Source: JAWKWH01 sp040830725 (GTDB lineage Bacteria; Pseudomonadota; Alphaproteobacteria; Rhizobiales; Rhizobiaceae). Taken from it: 64,000 bases of DNA. Location of the stretch: assembly GCA_040830725.1 (NCBI GenBank), contig JBFOMG010000034.1:8874-72873 (forward strand), in the 5' to 3' direction. The translations under genes and the position numbers were made by a program. A model generated the notes under the pieces. That model worked only from the letters and a program-made list of their open reading frames with translations, was not told the origin of the DNA and did no database searches. Below are positions 51,958-61,239 of this stretch, one piece after another (position 1 is the stretch's first letter; every line of letters starts with the position of its first letter).

Positions 51958-52863
51958 TCAAATGGTCTCGAAGTCGGCGGGAATTCGCCGCCAATCATCG
52001 CCACACTGGTTTCGAAACCAGGTGGATTGGCGCTTTGCATATTGCCGGGTTGCGATCCTGACCAATTCCTTTGCCTTGTCCAGGGATAGCGAACCCTCAA
52101 GCACTTGGCGAAACTCCCGCACACCGATTGCTTTCATTGCGGGAAGACTTTCATCGAGTTCTAGTGCGAGCAGGGCTTTCACTTCTTGTAAGGCGCCGGC
52201 CTCCAACATCCGGTCGAGCCGGGCCGCAATCACTCGGTCAAGTTCAGTCCGGTCCGGTTCGATGACGTATTTGTCGGCATATTGAGCATCGATCGCCGGG
52301 CTGCCTTTGACAGATTGCCAGTGCAAGATAGAGCGCCCAGAGACCTCAATCACTTCCAATGCGCGAACGATACGCTGACCGTCGGCGGGTTTGATTGTCA
52401 TCGCCGCCTCGGGATCACTGGCCCTGAGAACGCGGTGCAACTTTGATGCGCCTTCCTCGGCGAGACGGTAGCGCCAGCGCTGCCGCACCGGATCAGGGAT
52501 TTCAGGCATTTGCGACAGTCCGCCCAACAGGGCGCGGAAATACAATCCAGTACCGCCAACAAATATCAGTGTTTTTCCCGAAAGCCCTGCTTTGCCCGTC
52601 AGTTCGCGGACATCCGAAAGCCAGGCGCCGGTCGAATATGGCTGACCGGGGTCGACATAACCGTACAGAAAGTGCGGGGCGCGTTTCAGCTCTTCGGCTT
52701 GCGGTCTGGCGGTCAACACGTCGAGTACGGAATAGATCTGCATGGAATCCGTGTTGATGATCACGCCGCCTTCCCGCTCGGCAATGCGCAGCGCCAGGCC
52801 GGACTTGCCGCAGGCCGTTGGTCCCGCTATCAGAACCGCTCGCTGCTTCGAATTCATTCCCAT
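51958..52863 (-). CDS. miaA: tRNA dimethylallyltransferase
   Basis: A 301-residue enzyme with the P-loop GPTACGKS at residues 14-21, NTDSMQIYSVLDVLTARP, FVGGTGLYFRALL and the C-terminal IATRQYAKRQSTWFRNQ. It adds a dimethylallyl group to A37 of tRNAs that read codons starting with U. ATGs at 52863 and 52857 are both possible. It is divergent from serB with about 20 bases between the starts. Confidence 0.96.
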   Translation of the reverse strand: MGMNSKQRAVLIAGPTACGKSGLALRIAEREGGVIINTDSMQIYSVLDVLTARPQAEELKRAPHFLYGYVDPGQPYSTGAWLSDVRELTGKAGLSGKTLIFVGGTGLYFRALLGGLSQMPEIPDPVRQRWRYRLAEEGASKLHRVLRASDPEAAMTIKPADGQRIVRALEVIEVSGRSILHWQSVKGSPAIDAQYADKYVIEPDRTELDRVIAARLDRMLEAGALQEVKALLALELDESLPAMKAIGVREFRQVLEGSLSLDKAKELVRIATRQYAKRQSTWFRNQCGDDWRRIPADFETI

Positions 52864-52882
52864 TGCCACCCGGTCGGTTCCG

Positions 52883-53770
52883 ATGTCCCTGGTTGCTACC
52901 CTTATCGCCAATCCGGCCAATCCTTGTCTGAGCCAGGGCTTGGCGGAGCGCGTTGCAGCAACGCTTGGCACAACTTCCAAAAACTGGCTAGCCCCGCAAA
53001 TTGCTTGCGAGCTCATCGTGGACGGCCCCACAAACGGCGATGCCGTGGCAGACAGTTGCCGGCAGGTTTTGGCAGATCAACCGGTGGACGTCATCGTCCA
53101 GCCGCGGGAAAGCCGCCGCAGAAAGATACTGCTCGCCGACATGGATTCCACCATGATCGAACAGGAATGCATCGATGAACTGGCCGGCGCGATTGGCATC
53201 AAGGACCAGGTTGCCGCGATAACCGCGCGGGCGATGAACGGCGAGATCGAGTTCGAACCGGCTCTGCGCGAACGGGTGGCGCTTTTGAAAAACCTACCCG
53301 TCGGGATGATTGAAGAGGTAATCAAAACCCGCATCACCCTTGCTCCGGGTGGGCGCGAGCTTGTCGCAACGATGAAACACCACGGAGGCTATGCGGCACT
53401 AGTGTCTGGCGGTTTCACCGCATTCACAGCCAGAATCGGCGCAATGCTCGGATTTGATGAAAACCGGGCCAATACGCTTCTGGAAAAAGACGGCGTCCTG
53501 ACCGGCAAGGTCGGCGAACCGATCCTCGGCCGTAAAGCAAAGGTCGCGGCACTTAGCGAGATTTCAGCGGCGCACGGACTTTCCGACGACGACGTGATCG
53601 CCGTTGGCGACGGCGCCAACGATTTGGACATGCTGGCGCTTGCCGGAACCGGCGTGGCAGTGCACGCAAAACCGGCGGTCGCTGCCGCCGCGCAGCACCG
53701 GATCGACCACGGCGACCTGACAGCCCTGCTTTACATGCAGGGGTATCACCAAAATGAGTTCGTGAAATGA
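52883..53770 (+). CDS. serB: Phosphoserine phosphatase
   Basis: A 295-residue HAD-family phosphatase. The nucleophile motif DMDST has Asp86 and Asp88. The substrate loop segment ECIDELAGAIG, motif II VSGGFTAFT and motif III GDGANDLDML follow. The N-terminal 80 residues are an ACT-like regulatory region. It makes serine from phosphoserine. ATG 52883 is chosen; the frame extends to 52742 inside the divergent miaA. It overlaps the GNAT gene by four bases. Confidence 0.95.
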   Translation: MSLVATLIANPANPCLSQGLAERVAATLGTTSKNWLAPQIACELIVDGPTNGDAVADSCRQVLADQPVDVIVQPRESRRRKILLADMDSTMIEQECIDELAGAIGIKDQVAAITARAMNGEIEFEPALRERVALLKNLPVGMIEEVIKTRITLAPGGRELVATMKHHGGYAALVSGGFTAFTARIGAMLGFDENRANTLLEKDGVLTGKVGEPILGRKAKVAALSEISAAHGLSDDDVIAVGDGANDLDMLALAGTGVAVHAKPAVAAAAQHRIDHGDLTALLYMQGYHQNEFVK

Positions 53771-54342
53771 AAGCGGGCAAAACAATCGAAACGGACCGGT
53801 TGATCCTCCGCCACTGGCAGGCTGACGATCTCGACGCTTTCCACAGCCTGAACTCCGATGAAACGGTGATGCACTTTTTTCCGTTCCGGCGCAGCCGCGC
53901 CCAGTCGCTTGAGATGTTCAAAAATATTGCCGCAACCGTTGCCAAAGGCGGTATCACATGGTGCGCCGCTGAACTGAAACAGGAAGGAAAAGTTGTCGGA
54001 TTTACCGGATTGGCAGAAGTGAAATTCGAGGCTTCATTCACACCGGCAGTTGAAATTGGCTGGAGATTTCTGCCGGCCTATTGGGGAAACGGCTATGCGA
54101 GCGAAGCCGCCGCCGCCCTGCTTGATCACGGTTTCAGCGATCTCGGCCTGAGCGAGATCGTCGCCTTTGCGGTTCCCGCCAACACCGCCTCAACAGCCGT
54201 TATGAAGCGTATCGGAATGACCGCGACGCCGGAACTTGATTTCGACATGCCGGGAATTGACGCAGAGTTTGCGCATCTGCGCCGCCACGCCGTCTACAAG
54301 ATCACTCGCGGCGAATGGCAGGATTTTGTCACTTCATCCTGA
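53767..54342 (+). CDS. GNAT family N-acetyltransferase (RimJ/RimL type)
   Basis: A 191-residue acetyltransferase that begins with ETDRLILRHWQADDLDAFHSL. The acetyl-CoA loop is EIGWRFLPAYWGNGYASEAAAALLDHGF, followed by VPANTASTAVMKRIGM. Proteins of this type acetylate protein N-termini or small amines. The ATG overlaps the serB stop (ATGA), so the genes are translationally coupled. It overlaps the convergent degP by 14 bases. Its substrate is unknown. Confidence 0.88.
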   Translation: MKAGKTIETDRLILRHWQADDLDAFHSLNSDETVMHFFPFRRSRAQSLEMFKNIAATVAKGGITWCAAELKQEGKVVGFTGLAEVKFEASFTPAVEIGWRFLPAYWGNGYASEAAAALLDHGFSDLGLSEIVAFAVPANTASTAVMKRIGMTATPELDFDMPGIDAEFAHLRRHAVYKITRGEWQDFVTSS

Positions 54343-55840
54343 GCGTCACAAACCTGAGCTCGCCGGTTTTCGAAGACAGCATCAGTAGCGCGTTCTTTCG
54401 GCCCTGATCCTTCAACTCGTCGATCCGCGCCACAACATCTTCCGGCTTTGCCACAGAGTCCTGGGCAATCTCGACAATCACATCACCCGCTTGCACACCT
54501 TTTTCGGCAGCGGCCGAATTCTCCTCGACTTCGGTTATCACGACACCGGAGACCTCCGGCGAAATCTCAAACTTGCCACGCGCGTCGTCGTCAAGTTCGG
54601 CAATGGTCATGCCGAGAACCTGCGCTGAGGCAACTTCTTCCTTGTTTTCCGAACCACCGCCCGCGTCGGCCATTTTCTCGCCGTCTTCCAACCGGCCCAG
54701 CGTTACCATGACAGTCTGCTCTTCACCCTTTCGGACGATGACGACCTCCACTTCCTTGCCGACCGGACTTTCCGCAACGACCCGCGGCAAATCCCGCATG
54801 TCGTCGATATCGCGTCCATCAAACTTGATGATGACATCGCCCGGCTGAACGGTGCCATTGTCGACGGGCCCGCCCTTGATCACGCCGGCCACAAGGGCAC
54901 CTTTGGCTTCATCCATGCCAAGGCTTTCGGCGATATCCGGCGTCACCGGCTGAATGCGGACGCCGAGCCAGCCGCGGCGGGTTTCGCCAAATTCGCGCAA
55001 TTGATCGATCACACCAAGCGCAAGTTCCGACGGAATCGAAAAACCGATGCCGATGGAGCCGCCGGACGGTGAAATGATCGCCGTATTGATGCCGATGACT
55101 TCGCCGTTCATGTTGAACAGCGGTCCACCGGAATTTCCCCGGTTGATGGATGCATCCGTCTGGATGAAATCATCGTAGGGACCCGCATTGATATCGCGAT
55201 TGCGCGCCGAGATGATGCCCACGGTCACAGTCCCGCCAAGGCCGAACGGATTGCCGATCGCCATAACCCAGTCACCAATCCGCATCTGGTCGGAATCGCC
55301 AAACGGCACTTCCGTCAGACTTCTCTTTTCAGGATCGATCTTCAGTACGGCAATGTCGGTCTTCGGGTCCGTTCCTATCAATTCGGCGACCAGCTTCTCG
55401 CCATCCGAAAAGTTGACTTCAATCTCATCGGCGTCGGCGATCACATGATTGTTCGTAACCACGATCCCCTCTGCGGCATCGATCACGAATCCGGATCCAA
55501 GCGACTGAACCCTTCGCGGCGATTGGCGGTTTCCACCTTCGCGGTCCTTGAAAAACTCGTCGAAGAAATCCTGAAACGGCGAGCCTTCGGGCAGGCGCGG
55601 CATGGGCACCGAATCGTTGTTGCCGCCTCCGGCAACTTTCTGCGACGTCGAGATGTTTACCACCGCGTCCAGAAGCCCTTCGGCAAGATCGGCAACCGAA
55701 GCAGGACCGGCATTTTGCGCCCGGGCATCGTTTGCCACCGGTGGTGACGCTACGATGCTGAATGCCAACGCGGTTGCTGCGAAAACCGACAACAAACGAC
55801 CAGCGCGAAAGTTGCTGGAACCTGCGTTGCTTCGAAACAT
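54329..55840 (-). CDS. degP: Periplasmic serine endoprotease, DegP/HtrA family
   Basis: A 503-residue protease: signal peptide (about 1-42, ending ANDARAQ), trypsin-like domain with His132 (VVTNNHVI), Asp in DIAVLKI and Ser237 (GNSGGP), then two PDZ domains at about 300-385 and 420-500. It degrades or refolds misfolded envelope proteins. ATG 55840 follows GGGAGG. A conserved hfl-degP-serB neighbourhood is typical of related bacteria. Confidence 0.95.
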   Translation of the reverse strand: MFRSNAGSSNFRAGRLLSVFAATALAFSIVASPPVANDARAQNAGPASVADLAEGLLDAVVNISTSQKVAGGGNNDSVPMPRLPEGSPFQDFFDEFFKDREGGNRQSPRRVQSLGSGFVIDAAEGIVVTNNHVIADADEIEVNFSDGEKLVAELIGTDPKTDIAVLKIDPEKRSLTEVPFGDSDQMRIGDWVMAIGNPFGLGGTVTVGIISARNRDINAGPYDDFIQTDASINRGNSGGPLFNMNGEVIGINTAIISPSGGSIGIGFSIPSELALGVIDQLREFGETRRGWLGVRIQPVTPDIAESLGMDEAKGALVAGVIKGGPVDNGTVQPGDVIIKFDGRDIDDMRDLPRVVAESPVGKEVEVVIVRKGEEQTVMVTLGRLEDGEKMADAGGGSENKEEVASAQVLGMTIAELDDDARGKFEISPEVSGVVITEVEENSAAAEKGVQAGDVIVEIAQDSVAKPEDVVARIDELKDQGRKNALLMLSSKTGELRFVTLRMK

Positions 55841-55963
55841 CTTGTAGCCTCCCAAATGGCGAACCTGCGCATCGCCGTCATGATTCACGATCAGTGCGCA
55901 ACAATTAAGGCACTGTGGTTTCTTTCGCCAGAGGGTTGGTGGTAGCATTCGCTGAATATCGCG

Positions 55964-56149
55964 TTACCCGCGCACCATCCAGACAACCGCCACCCCGACT
56001 GCGATCGCGACCAGTCCGGCGATGCGCAGAAATTCTTCCGGCGTATTTGAAGCTTCGGCGGCCATCCGTTTGGCAAAGCGCGGAAAGCCGCCGTAGAAAA
56101 TGCCTTCAATGACGAGAACGAGGCCGATTGCTGCAATGAAATCGGCCAC
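55964..56149 (-). CDS. DUF2065 family small membrane protein
   Basis: A 61-residue protein of two helices (residues about 4-22 and 42-59) with the DUF2065 pattern GLVLVIEGIFYGGFP and a Pro-Glu-Glu turn before the second helix. The start is a GTG. It follows hflC by 13 bases in the same direction, a common arrangement, so it may join the HflKC complex. Function unknown. Confidence 0.82.
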   Translation of the reverse strand: MADFIAAIGLVLVIEGIFYGGFPRFAKRMAAEASNTPEEFLRIAGLVAIAVGVAVVWMVRG

Positions 56150-56162
56150 CGTTGCTTTTACC

Positions 56163-57089
56163 CTACTCGGAAGCCGTCACGCCCGGCAGTCCGCTGCCGG
56201 ATTGCGATTCCACACCCGCCGCATCAGAAAAGAAGCGGAAGAACTCGGAATTCGGCGACAACACCATCGTTGTGTCGGAATCGAGCAGCGCCTGACCATA
56301 GGCAATCATCGACCGGTAAAAATCGAAAAATTCCGGGTCGCGCCCGAACGCATTGGCAAATATCGCGTTGCGCTCGCCCTCGCCTTCACCGCGAAGGATT
56401 TCAGATTCCTTTCGCGCCTCGGCAATGATTTCGACCACTTCGCGGTCAGCCCGCGCCCGGATGCGCTGCGCCGCCTCGCGGCCACGCGCACGAAGGCGCT
56501 CCGCTTCAGCCAGACGCTCCGCCTTCATGCGGTCATAGGTCTGTTGCGAGACCTCCGCTGTCAGGTCGGTGCGCCGGATACGCACATCCTCAATCTTCAA
56601 ACCGAGTGAAATGGCATCCGGACGCAGCAGATCAGCCACCTCGCGCATCATCGCGCTTCGCTCCGCCGACAGCGCAGCTTCAAATCCGCGCAGACCGTAG
56701 ACGCCGCGCAATGCAGCGTCCAGGCGCGTCCGCAGCCGCTGTTCGGCCAGGTTCACCTGACCGGACACAGCTTGCCGGAAGCGCCGCGGATCCTCGATCC
56801 GGTAAGCGATAAACGCATCAACCTCATAGAACTTGCCGCCCGAGACCTGAACACGGATGTCATCCAGGTCAAATCGCAGGATGCGGTCCTCGATCAACTG
56901 CACATTGTCCGCTTCGAGAAAGGCGAATGGAAGTTTGAAATAGAGACCAGGTTCCGCTTTTACATCAACAATTTCACCAAATCGCAGGACGATCGCCTGC
57001 TGGCGCTCGTTGACAACAAAAATCGAGCCGTAAAGCAGCGCTATGATAATTGCGCCAAAAACGGCAATAATCGGGAGACGGTTTGCCAT
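56163..57089 (-). CDS. hflC: Protease modulator HflC
   Basis: A 308-residue SPFH/band-7 protein with an N-terminal signal anchor (residues about 5-25), VVNERQQAIVLRFGEIV, and a coiled coil rich in Arg, Glu and Ala (AERLRARGREAAQRIRARAD). With HflK it forms a large membrane cage around FtsH and controls its proteolysis. The start overlaps the hflK stop by one base (TGATG). Confidence 0.95.
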   Translation of the reverse strand: MANRLPIIAVFGAIIIALLYGSIFVVNERQQAIVLRFGEIVDVKAEPGLYFKLPFAFLEADNVQLIEDRILRFDLDDIRVQVSGGKFYEVDAFIAYRIEDPRRFRQAVSGQVNLAEQRLRTRLDAALRGVYGLRGFEAALSAERSAMMREVADLLRPDAISLGLKIEDVRIRRTDLTAEVSQQTYDRMKAERLAEAERLRARGREAAQRIRARADREVVEIIAEARKESEILRGEGEGERNAIFANAFGRDPEFFDFYRSMIAYGQALLDSDTTMVLSPNSEFFRFFSDAAGVESQSGSGLPGVTASE

Positions 57090-58198
57090 CAGTTTGTGCC
57101 TCCATCACGGCGCTTGTTGATCTCAGGCAGCGGCAGGTAGGGAACAACGCCTGTTCCGCCACCCTGTTCCAGGATCACTTTGTTTGAATCCTTCAACACC
57201 TGTTCCATCGTCTCCAGGAAGATACGTTTGCGGGTGACTTCAGGCGCCTTGGCATACTCGGTGTAAACCGAGATAAAGCGCTGCGCCTCACCTTCCGCCT
57301 CCTGCACGATGCGGTTCTTGTAAGCTGCCGCATCTTCGCGAATCTGCGCCGCTTCACCGCGTGCCTGACCAAGTTTCTGGTTCGAATACTGGTTGGCTTC
57401 TTCAACAAACCGGTCTTCGTCCTGCTCGGCGCGCTGCACTTCATCAAACGCATCAGCCACTTCGCGTGGCGGTGCAGCATCTTCGATCGAAATCGCATTC
57501 ACCGAAAGACCAGCACCGTATTCATCGATAGTCGTCTGGATGATGCCGCGAACGCCTTCGGCTATACCTGCGCGGTCATCGCGGAACACTTCCTGCGCCC
57601 GTCGGCGCCCGACCACTTCGCGCATGGCGCTTTCGGCAACCTGTCGCACCATGTCATCGGGATCGGAGACGTTGAACAGGTTGGCCTGCGGATCGCTGAC
57701 CTGATAGGCGACAGAAAACTGCACATCGACAATGTTCTGGTCACCCGACAGCATCAATCCCGAAGAACCGCCGCTGTTGCGGCTGCCACCGCCGATAGTG
57801 AGCAGTTTTTCCGCTGTGTTGACTTTCTCTACCGTCTCCAGCGGCCACCAGTGGAAATGCAGCCCTGGCGCCGAAACCTCTTCCTTGGGCTTGCCGAATC
57901 GCAGTTCGACGCCCAGCTCGTCCGGCTGCACCGTGTAGACGGCCTTGAAACCCCACAAAACCATCGCTCCGGCCACCAGCAGACCGAGAAACAGGGGATT
58001 GAAACCGCCACCGCCGGGAATGGCGTTTTTCAGCCGGTCCTGTCCCTTGCGGATAATGTCTTCCAAATCCGGTGGTGAGCCTTGCGGCCTGCCGCCGCTT
58101 GGACCCTGCCCCCAGGGGCCGCCACCGCTGCCATTGCTACCGCCGCCGCCCCATGGGCCGCCGCCATCTCCGCCACCGCTCTGATTGCTCCAGGGCAT
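57089..58198 (-). CDS. hflK: FtsH protease activity modulator HflK
   Basis: A 369-residue SPFH protein. A glycine-rich N-terminal tail (residues 1-45) precedes a membrane helix at about 70-90 and the band-7 domain (VQPDELGVELRFGKPKEEVSAPGLHFHWW). A coiled coil covers about 250-330. It is the partner of HflC, encoded directly downstream. Confidence 0.95.
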   Translation of the reverse strand: MPWSNQSGGGDGGGPWGGGGSNGSGGGPWGQGPSGGRPQGSPPDLEDIIRKGQDRLKNAIPGGGGFNPLFLGLLVAGAMVLWGFKAVYTVQPDELGVELRFGKPKEEVSAPGLHFHWWPLETVEKVNTAEKLLTIGGGSRNSGGSSGLMLSGDQNIVDVQFSVAYQVSDPQANLFNVSDPDDMVRQVAESAMREVVGRRRAQEVFRDDRAGIAEGVRGIIQTTIDEYGAGLSVNAISIEDAAPPREVADAFDEVQRAEQDEDRFVEEANQYSNQKLGQARGEAAQIREDAAAYKNRIVQEAEGEAQRFISVYTEYAKAPEVTRKRIFLETMEQVLKDSNKVILEQGGGTGVVPYLPLPEINKRRDGGTN

Positions 58199-58331
58199 GG
58201 ATTTCCTTTCAAGCGTTTTACGCGCGCCGCAAAATGCGGCGATTCAGGGAGGTTATAGGGATGCGGCCCACCGCTTTCAACGCGCGATTATACTGATATG
58301 CAGTATTTTCGCGGCTTTTTGCGGGCAATCG

Positions 58332-58853
58332 TTAGCCCGTCCTGTTCGTCCGTTCATAGACGACATAGCGCGTGGGATGGCTGTCCTTTTCGCCGGTAGC
58401 AACCTCTTGTGACGAAACGGAGCGCCAAATCGCCGGATCGATCGCCGGAAAATGCGTGTCGCCATCGATTTCGGCCAGCACATGCGTCACATGCATCCGG
58501 TCAGCAATTGGCAGCGCTTCGGAATAAATCTGCCCACCGCCAGCAATACAGATTTCCCGTGCATTTTCCGCTTTCCCGCGGGCCAATTCAATTGCCTCTT
58601 GCAGCGAATTGGCTGTTGCAACACCGCCTGCCCGCCATTCGCTGTTCCGGGTGATCACGATATTCAGCCGTCCCGGCAGCGGTTTGCCGATACTCTCAAA
58701 CGTCTTGCGTCCCATGATGACAGGATTGCCCATTGTCAGCGCCTTGAAACGCTTCATATCGGTCGACAGACGCCACGGCATCCAGTCGTCCTTGCCAATG
58801 ACGCCGTTTTCCGAAATTGCAACGACGATTGCGACGGGGAGCGGGTCGCTCAT
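58332..58853 (-). CDS. folA: Dihydrofolate reductase
   Basis: A 173-residue DHFR. The N-terminal AIVVAISENGVIGKDDWMPWRLSTDMKRFKALT carries the active-site Trp and the acidic Asp (STDMKRF). VIMGRKTFESIGKPLPGR and CIAGGGQIYSEAL follow. It reduces dihydrofolate made by thymidylate synthase, whose gene overlaps it by four bases upstream (ATGA). Confidence 0.96.
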   Translation of the reverse strand: MSDPLPVAIVVAISENGVIGKDDWMPWRLSTDMKRFKALTMGNPVIMGRKTFESIGKPLPGRLNIVITRNSEWRAGGVATANSLQEAIELARGKAENAREICIAGGGQIYSEALPIADRMHVTHVLAEIDGDTHFPAIDPAIWRSVSSQEVATGEKDSHPTRYVVYERTNRTG

Positions 58854-59644
58854 ACGGCAATCGGTGCCCGGATGGTTGAATCAGCCTCGTAATTCTCAAG
58901 GCTAAAGTCTTCAAATGTAAACGAAAACAGGTCCGTGACGTTCGGGTCGATACGCATATAGGGCAGCGTCTTCGGTGTGCGGGTCAGCTGCTCGCGTGCC
59001 TGCTCGAAGTGGTTGTGATAGAGATGCGCATCGCCAAGCGTGTGGATGAATTCACCCGGTTTCAGCCCTGTCACCTGGGCAATCATCATGGTCAGCAGCG
59101 AATAGGACGCGATATTGAACGGTACACCGAGGAAAATGTCTGCCGAGCGCTGGTAGAGCTGACAGGAAAGCCGGTCATCTGAGACGTAGAACTGGAACAG
59201 GCAGTGGCACGGCGGCAATGCCATCTCGTCCACTTCCACCGGGTTCCAGGCCGTGACGATCAATCGCCGTGACTGCGGATTGGTTTTGATCTGCTCGACC
59301 AGATTGGCAATCTGATCGATCGTTCCGCCATCCGGTTTCGGCCACGACCGCCACTGCGCACCGTAAACCGGGCCAAGATCACCATTCTCGTCGGCCCATT
59401 CATCCCAAATCCTCACGCCATGCTGTTTCAGATAGCCGATATTGGTGTCGCCGGCGAGAAACCACAAAAGTTCGTGAATGATCGACTTCAGATGCAGTTT
59501 TTTGGTCGTCAGAACCGGAAAACCGTTATCGAGGTCGTAACGCGCCTGATGCCCGAACACGGACCGCGTACCCGTGCCGGTCCGGTCACCCCGGTCGACA
59601 CCGTTTTCAAGCACATGGGAAAGAAGATCGAGATATTGGCGCAT
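58850..59644 (-). CDS. thyA: Thymidylate synthase
   Basis: A 264-residue folate-dependent thymidylate synthase. The catalytic cysteine is in LPPCHCLFQFYV, and DRTGTGTRSVFGHQARYDL, SRRLIVTAWNP and FNIASYSLLTMMIAQV are diagnostic. It methylates dUMP and produces dihydrofolate for the downstream folA product. Confidence 0.97.
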   Translation of the reverse strand: MRQYLDLLSHVLENGVDRGDRTGTGTRSVFGHQARYDLDNGFPVLTTKKLHLKSIIHELLWFLAGDTNIGYLKQHGVRIWDEWADENGDLGPVYGAQWRSWPKPDGGTIDQIANLVEQIKTNPQSRRLIVTAWNPVEVDEMALPPCHCLFQFYVSDDRLSCQLYQRSADIFLGVPFNIASYSLLTMMIAQVTGLKPGEFIHTLGDAHLYHNHFEQAREQLTRTPKTLPYMRIDPNVTDLFSFTFEDFSLENYEADSTIRAPIAV

Positions 59645-59783
59645 GGGCTGAGGCGATTCGCTGGTTCGATGGACTTTACTCCACTTGGCGGCCGATCATA
59701 GGGGCTCTTTGTTAACTGAACAGAAAATCGTGCTGGTTGCGAATTTTCACAGTGAGCGAATTTTTGCGCGTTTCCGCCAAAAA

Positions 59784-60095
59784 TCACAAATCCCCCAATT
59801 TCCCCAGATGCTTGGCGACAAGATAGTAAAACGTCACCCGCTGTTTGTTCCGGTCCCTGGACATGGTCCTGCACACCCGTTCAATGACGGTGTCGCACAC
59901 CGATTCGTTATCAACGCCCAGCTTCTTGCCGCACCAGCTGGTTCTCACCGTTCCCCGTTCCTTTTCATCGGAACACGAAACCAGTGATGAATCGCGGTTT
60001 CTGAGCGCAATTCCCAGGTGTTTGACGATTTTCTCGACGATTTCTTCGTCCGCCAGCGCGTCGTATCGCCTGACATCGGCAAGATAGTCTGACAT
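59784..60095 (-). CDS. DUF2853 family protein
   Basis: A 103-residue protein starting SDYLADVRRYDALADEEIVEKIVKHLGIAL, with WCGKKLG and RVTFYYLVAKHLGKL near the end. These mark DUF2853, a small all-helical family common in alphaproteobacteria and Bacteroidetes with no known function. It lies between thyA and ssrA. Confidence 0.78.
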   Translation of the reverse strand: MSDYLADVRRYDALADEEIVEKIVKHLGIALRNRDSSLVSCSDEKERGTVRTSWCGKKLGVDNESVCDTVIERVCRTMSRDRNKQRVTFYYLVAKHLGKLGDL

Positions 60096-60224
60096 CCAAA
60101 CCCCACGTGCCCTGCAGCAACTGTCCCAACCCCGCTAAAATTGGCTTGCATTAGCAAATTCTGTCAAGTGACCGCCCCGCAATCACTTTCATCTTTCAAT
60201 TTCACCTTCCCACACCTATATTCG

Positions 60225-60548
60225 GGAGGTCAGCCTGTCTGACTATGGCGATAAATGGCCGATGCAATAAACCATTCGGACCCGGGGGCGGTACCCGGCG
60301 CCTCCACCACGAACCGCCGGTCAAAGGGCGGTTTCTGATGGGGGCGAAACAGGATCGACGAGGGTGTAAAGATCGCGCTTTTGCCCGGCATTGTACCACC
60401 GTTATCGGGCTACTTTTATAGTTGCAAACGACAACTATGCAGAGGCACGTCTCGCTGCTTAATGCAGTGCGACAGCTTCAATGAACTCCTGACCGGTATG
60501 CTCGGTTAGGCGGGGTCCGGAGGCACCTGGCAACAGAAGCCTCCACCA
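60225..60548 (+). ncRNA. ssrA: tmRNA, two-piece circularly permuted (alphaproteobacterial type)
   Basis: The acceptor piece comes first and ends in CGCCTCCACCA (60299-60309), after a T-arm with stem CCGGG/CCCGG and a 7-base loop. A spacer (60310-60339) follows. The coding piece starts GGGGGCGAAACAGGATCGAC at 60340. GGGGGCG (60340-60346) pairs fully, with one G-U, to CGCCTCC, rebuilding the tRNA-like acceptor stem across the permutation. The tag frame at 60424-60462 encodes ANDNYAEARLAA then TAA. A final GGAGGC/GCCTCC hairpin ends the coding piece near 60547. The outer ends are approximate. tmRNA rescues stalled ribosomes and tags the product for degradation. Confidence 0.94.
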
Positions 60549-60619
60549 ATCAACGACAAAAGAAGACGAAAACCGGTCCTGATCGCCCTCAAACATTCAC
60601 TTGACGGTTTACCTGCGCG

Positions 60620-60640
60620 CCAAGCTTGATTACAGCTTGG
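60620..60640. repeat. Short hairpin between ssrA and sspB
   Basis: CCAAGCT (60620-60626) and AGCTTGG (60634-60640) form a perfect 7-bp stem with a 7-base loop. It is just upstream of sspB and not followed by a T-run. It could be a processing signal or part of the sspB leader. The rest of the 60549-60667 gap shows a possible -35 (TTGACG, 60601-60606) but no clear -10. Confidence 0.35.
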
Positions 60641-60667
60641 GTATCAACATTTGTACCCGGTGCGGCC

Positions 60668-61237
60668 ATGGCGGACGATCAGATACGCTACGACATTCTC
60701 GCCCAGGAGGCGCTGCGCGGTGTCATGCGCAAGGTCATTGGCGAAGTCGCCAAGACGGGCCTGCCCGGCGAACACCATTTCTTCATCACCTTTTTGACCA
60801 ACGCGCCGGGTGTGCGCATTTCCAGCCGGCTGCACGAACGCTATCCCGAGCAGATGACGATTGTGCTGCAGTATCAATATTGGGACCTGAAAGTCAGCGA
60901 TACCCATTTTGAGGTCGGCCTGTCCTTCTCCGACGTTCCCGAAAAGCTGGTCGTGCCGTTTTCGGCGGTGCGCGGATTTTACGATCCGTCGGTCAACTTC
61001 GAACTGGAATTCGACGTCAGCCAGGAAGAAGAAACACAATCTTCCGACGGTGAAGTTGCCGAGATTGCACCGGCAAAATCGGAAAAGCCCGCGGCTCCGA
61101 AGCAGAAGGCCAAAAAATCTTCGTCCGCCAAGAAGACCAAGCCGAAACCGGCCAAGGATCAGGAACCTGAGGAAGACACCGAAGATGCGACGGGTGCGGA
61201 AGTCGTCTCTCTGGATGCATTTCGCAAAAACAAATAG
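60668..61237 (+). CDS. sspB: SspB family ClpXP adaptor (alphaproteobacterial type)
   Basis: A 189-residue protein. Residues 1 to about 120 are the SspB fold: IRYDILAQEALRGVMRKVIGEVAKTGLPGEHHFFITFLT, YPEQMTIVLQYQYWDL and VPFSAVRGFYDPSVNFELEF. A charged Lys/Pro/Ala-rich linker leads to the C-terminal VVSLDAFRKNK, which matches the ClpX-docking tail of SspB proteins. It ferries ssrA-tagged proteins to ClpXP. Its gene lies 120 bases after ssrA, which encodes the tag it recognises. Confidence 0.92.
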   Translation: MADDQIRYDILAQEALRGVMRKVIGEVAKTGLPGEHHFFITFLTNAPGVRISSRLHERYPEQMTIVLQYQYWDLKVSDTHFEVGLSFSDVPEKLVVPFSAVRGFYDPSVNFELEFDVSQEEETQSSDGEVAEIAPAKSEKPAAPKQKAKKSSSAKKTKPKPAKDQEPEEDTEDATGAEVVSLDAFRKNK

Positions 61238-61239
61238 CC

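Noticed and set aside
60530..60549. Second CCTCCACCA as a tRNA-like 3' end
   Set aside because: It closes the final GGAGGC/GCCTCC hairpin of the tmRNA coding piece; the true acceptor end is at 60299-60309, where the acceptor stem pairs.
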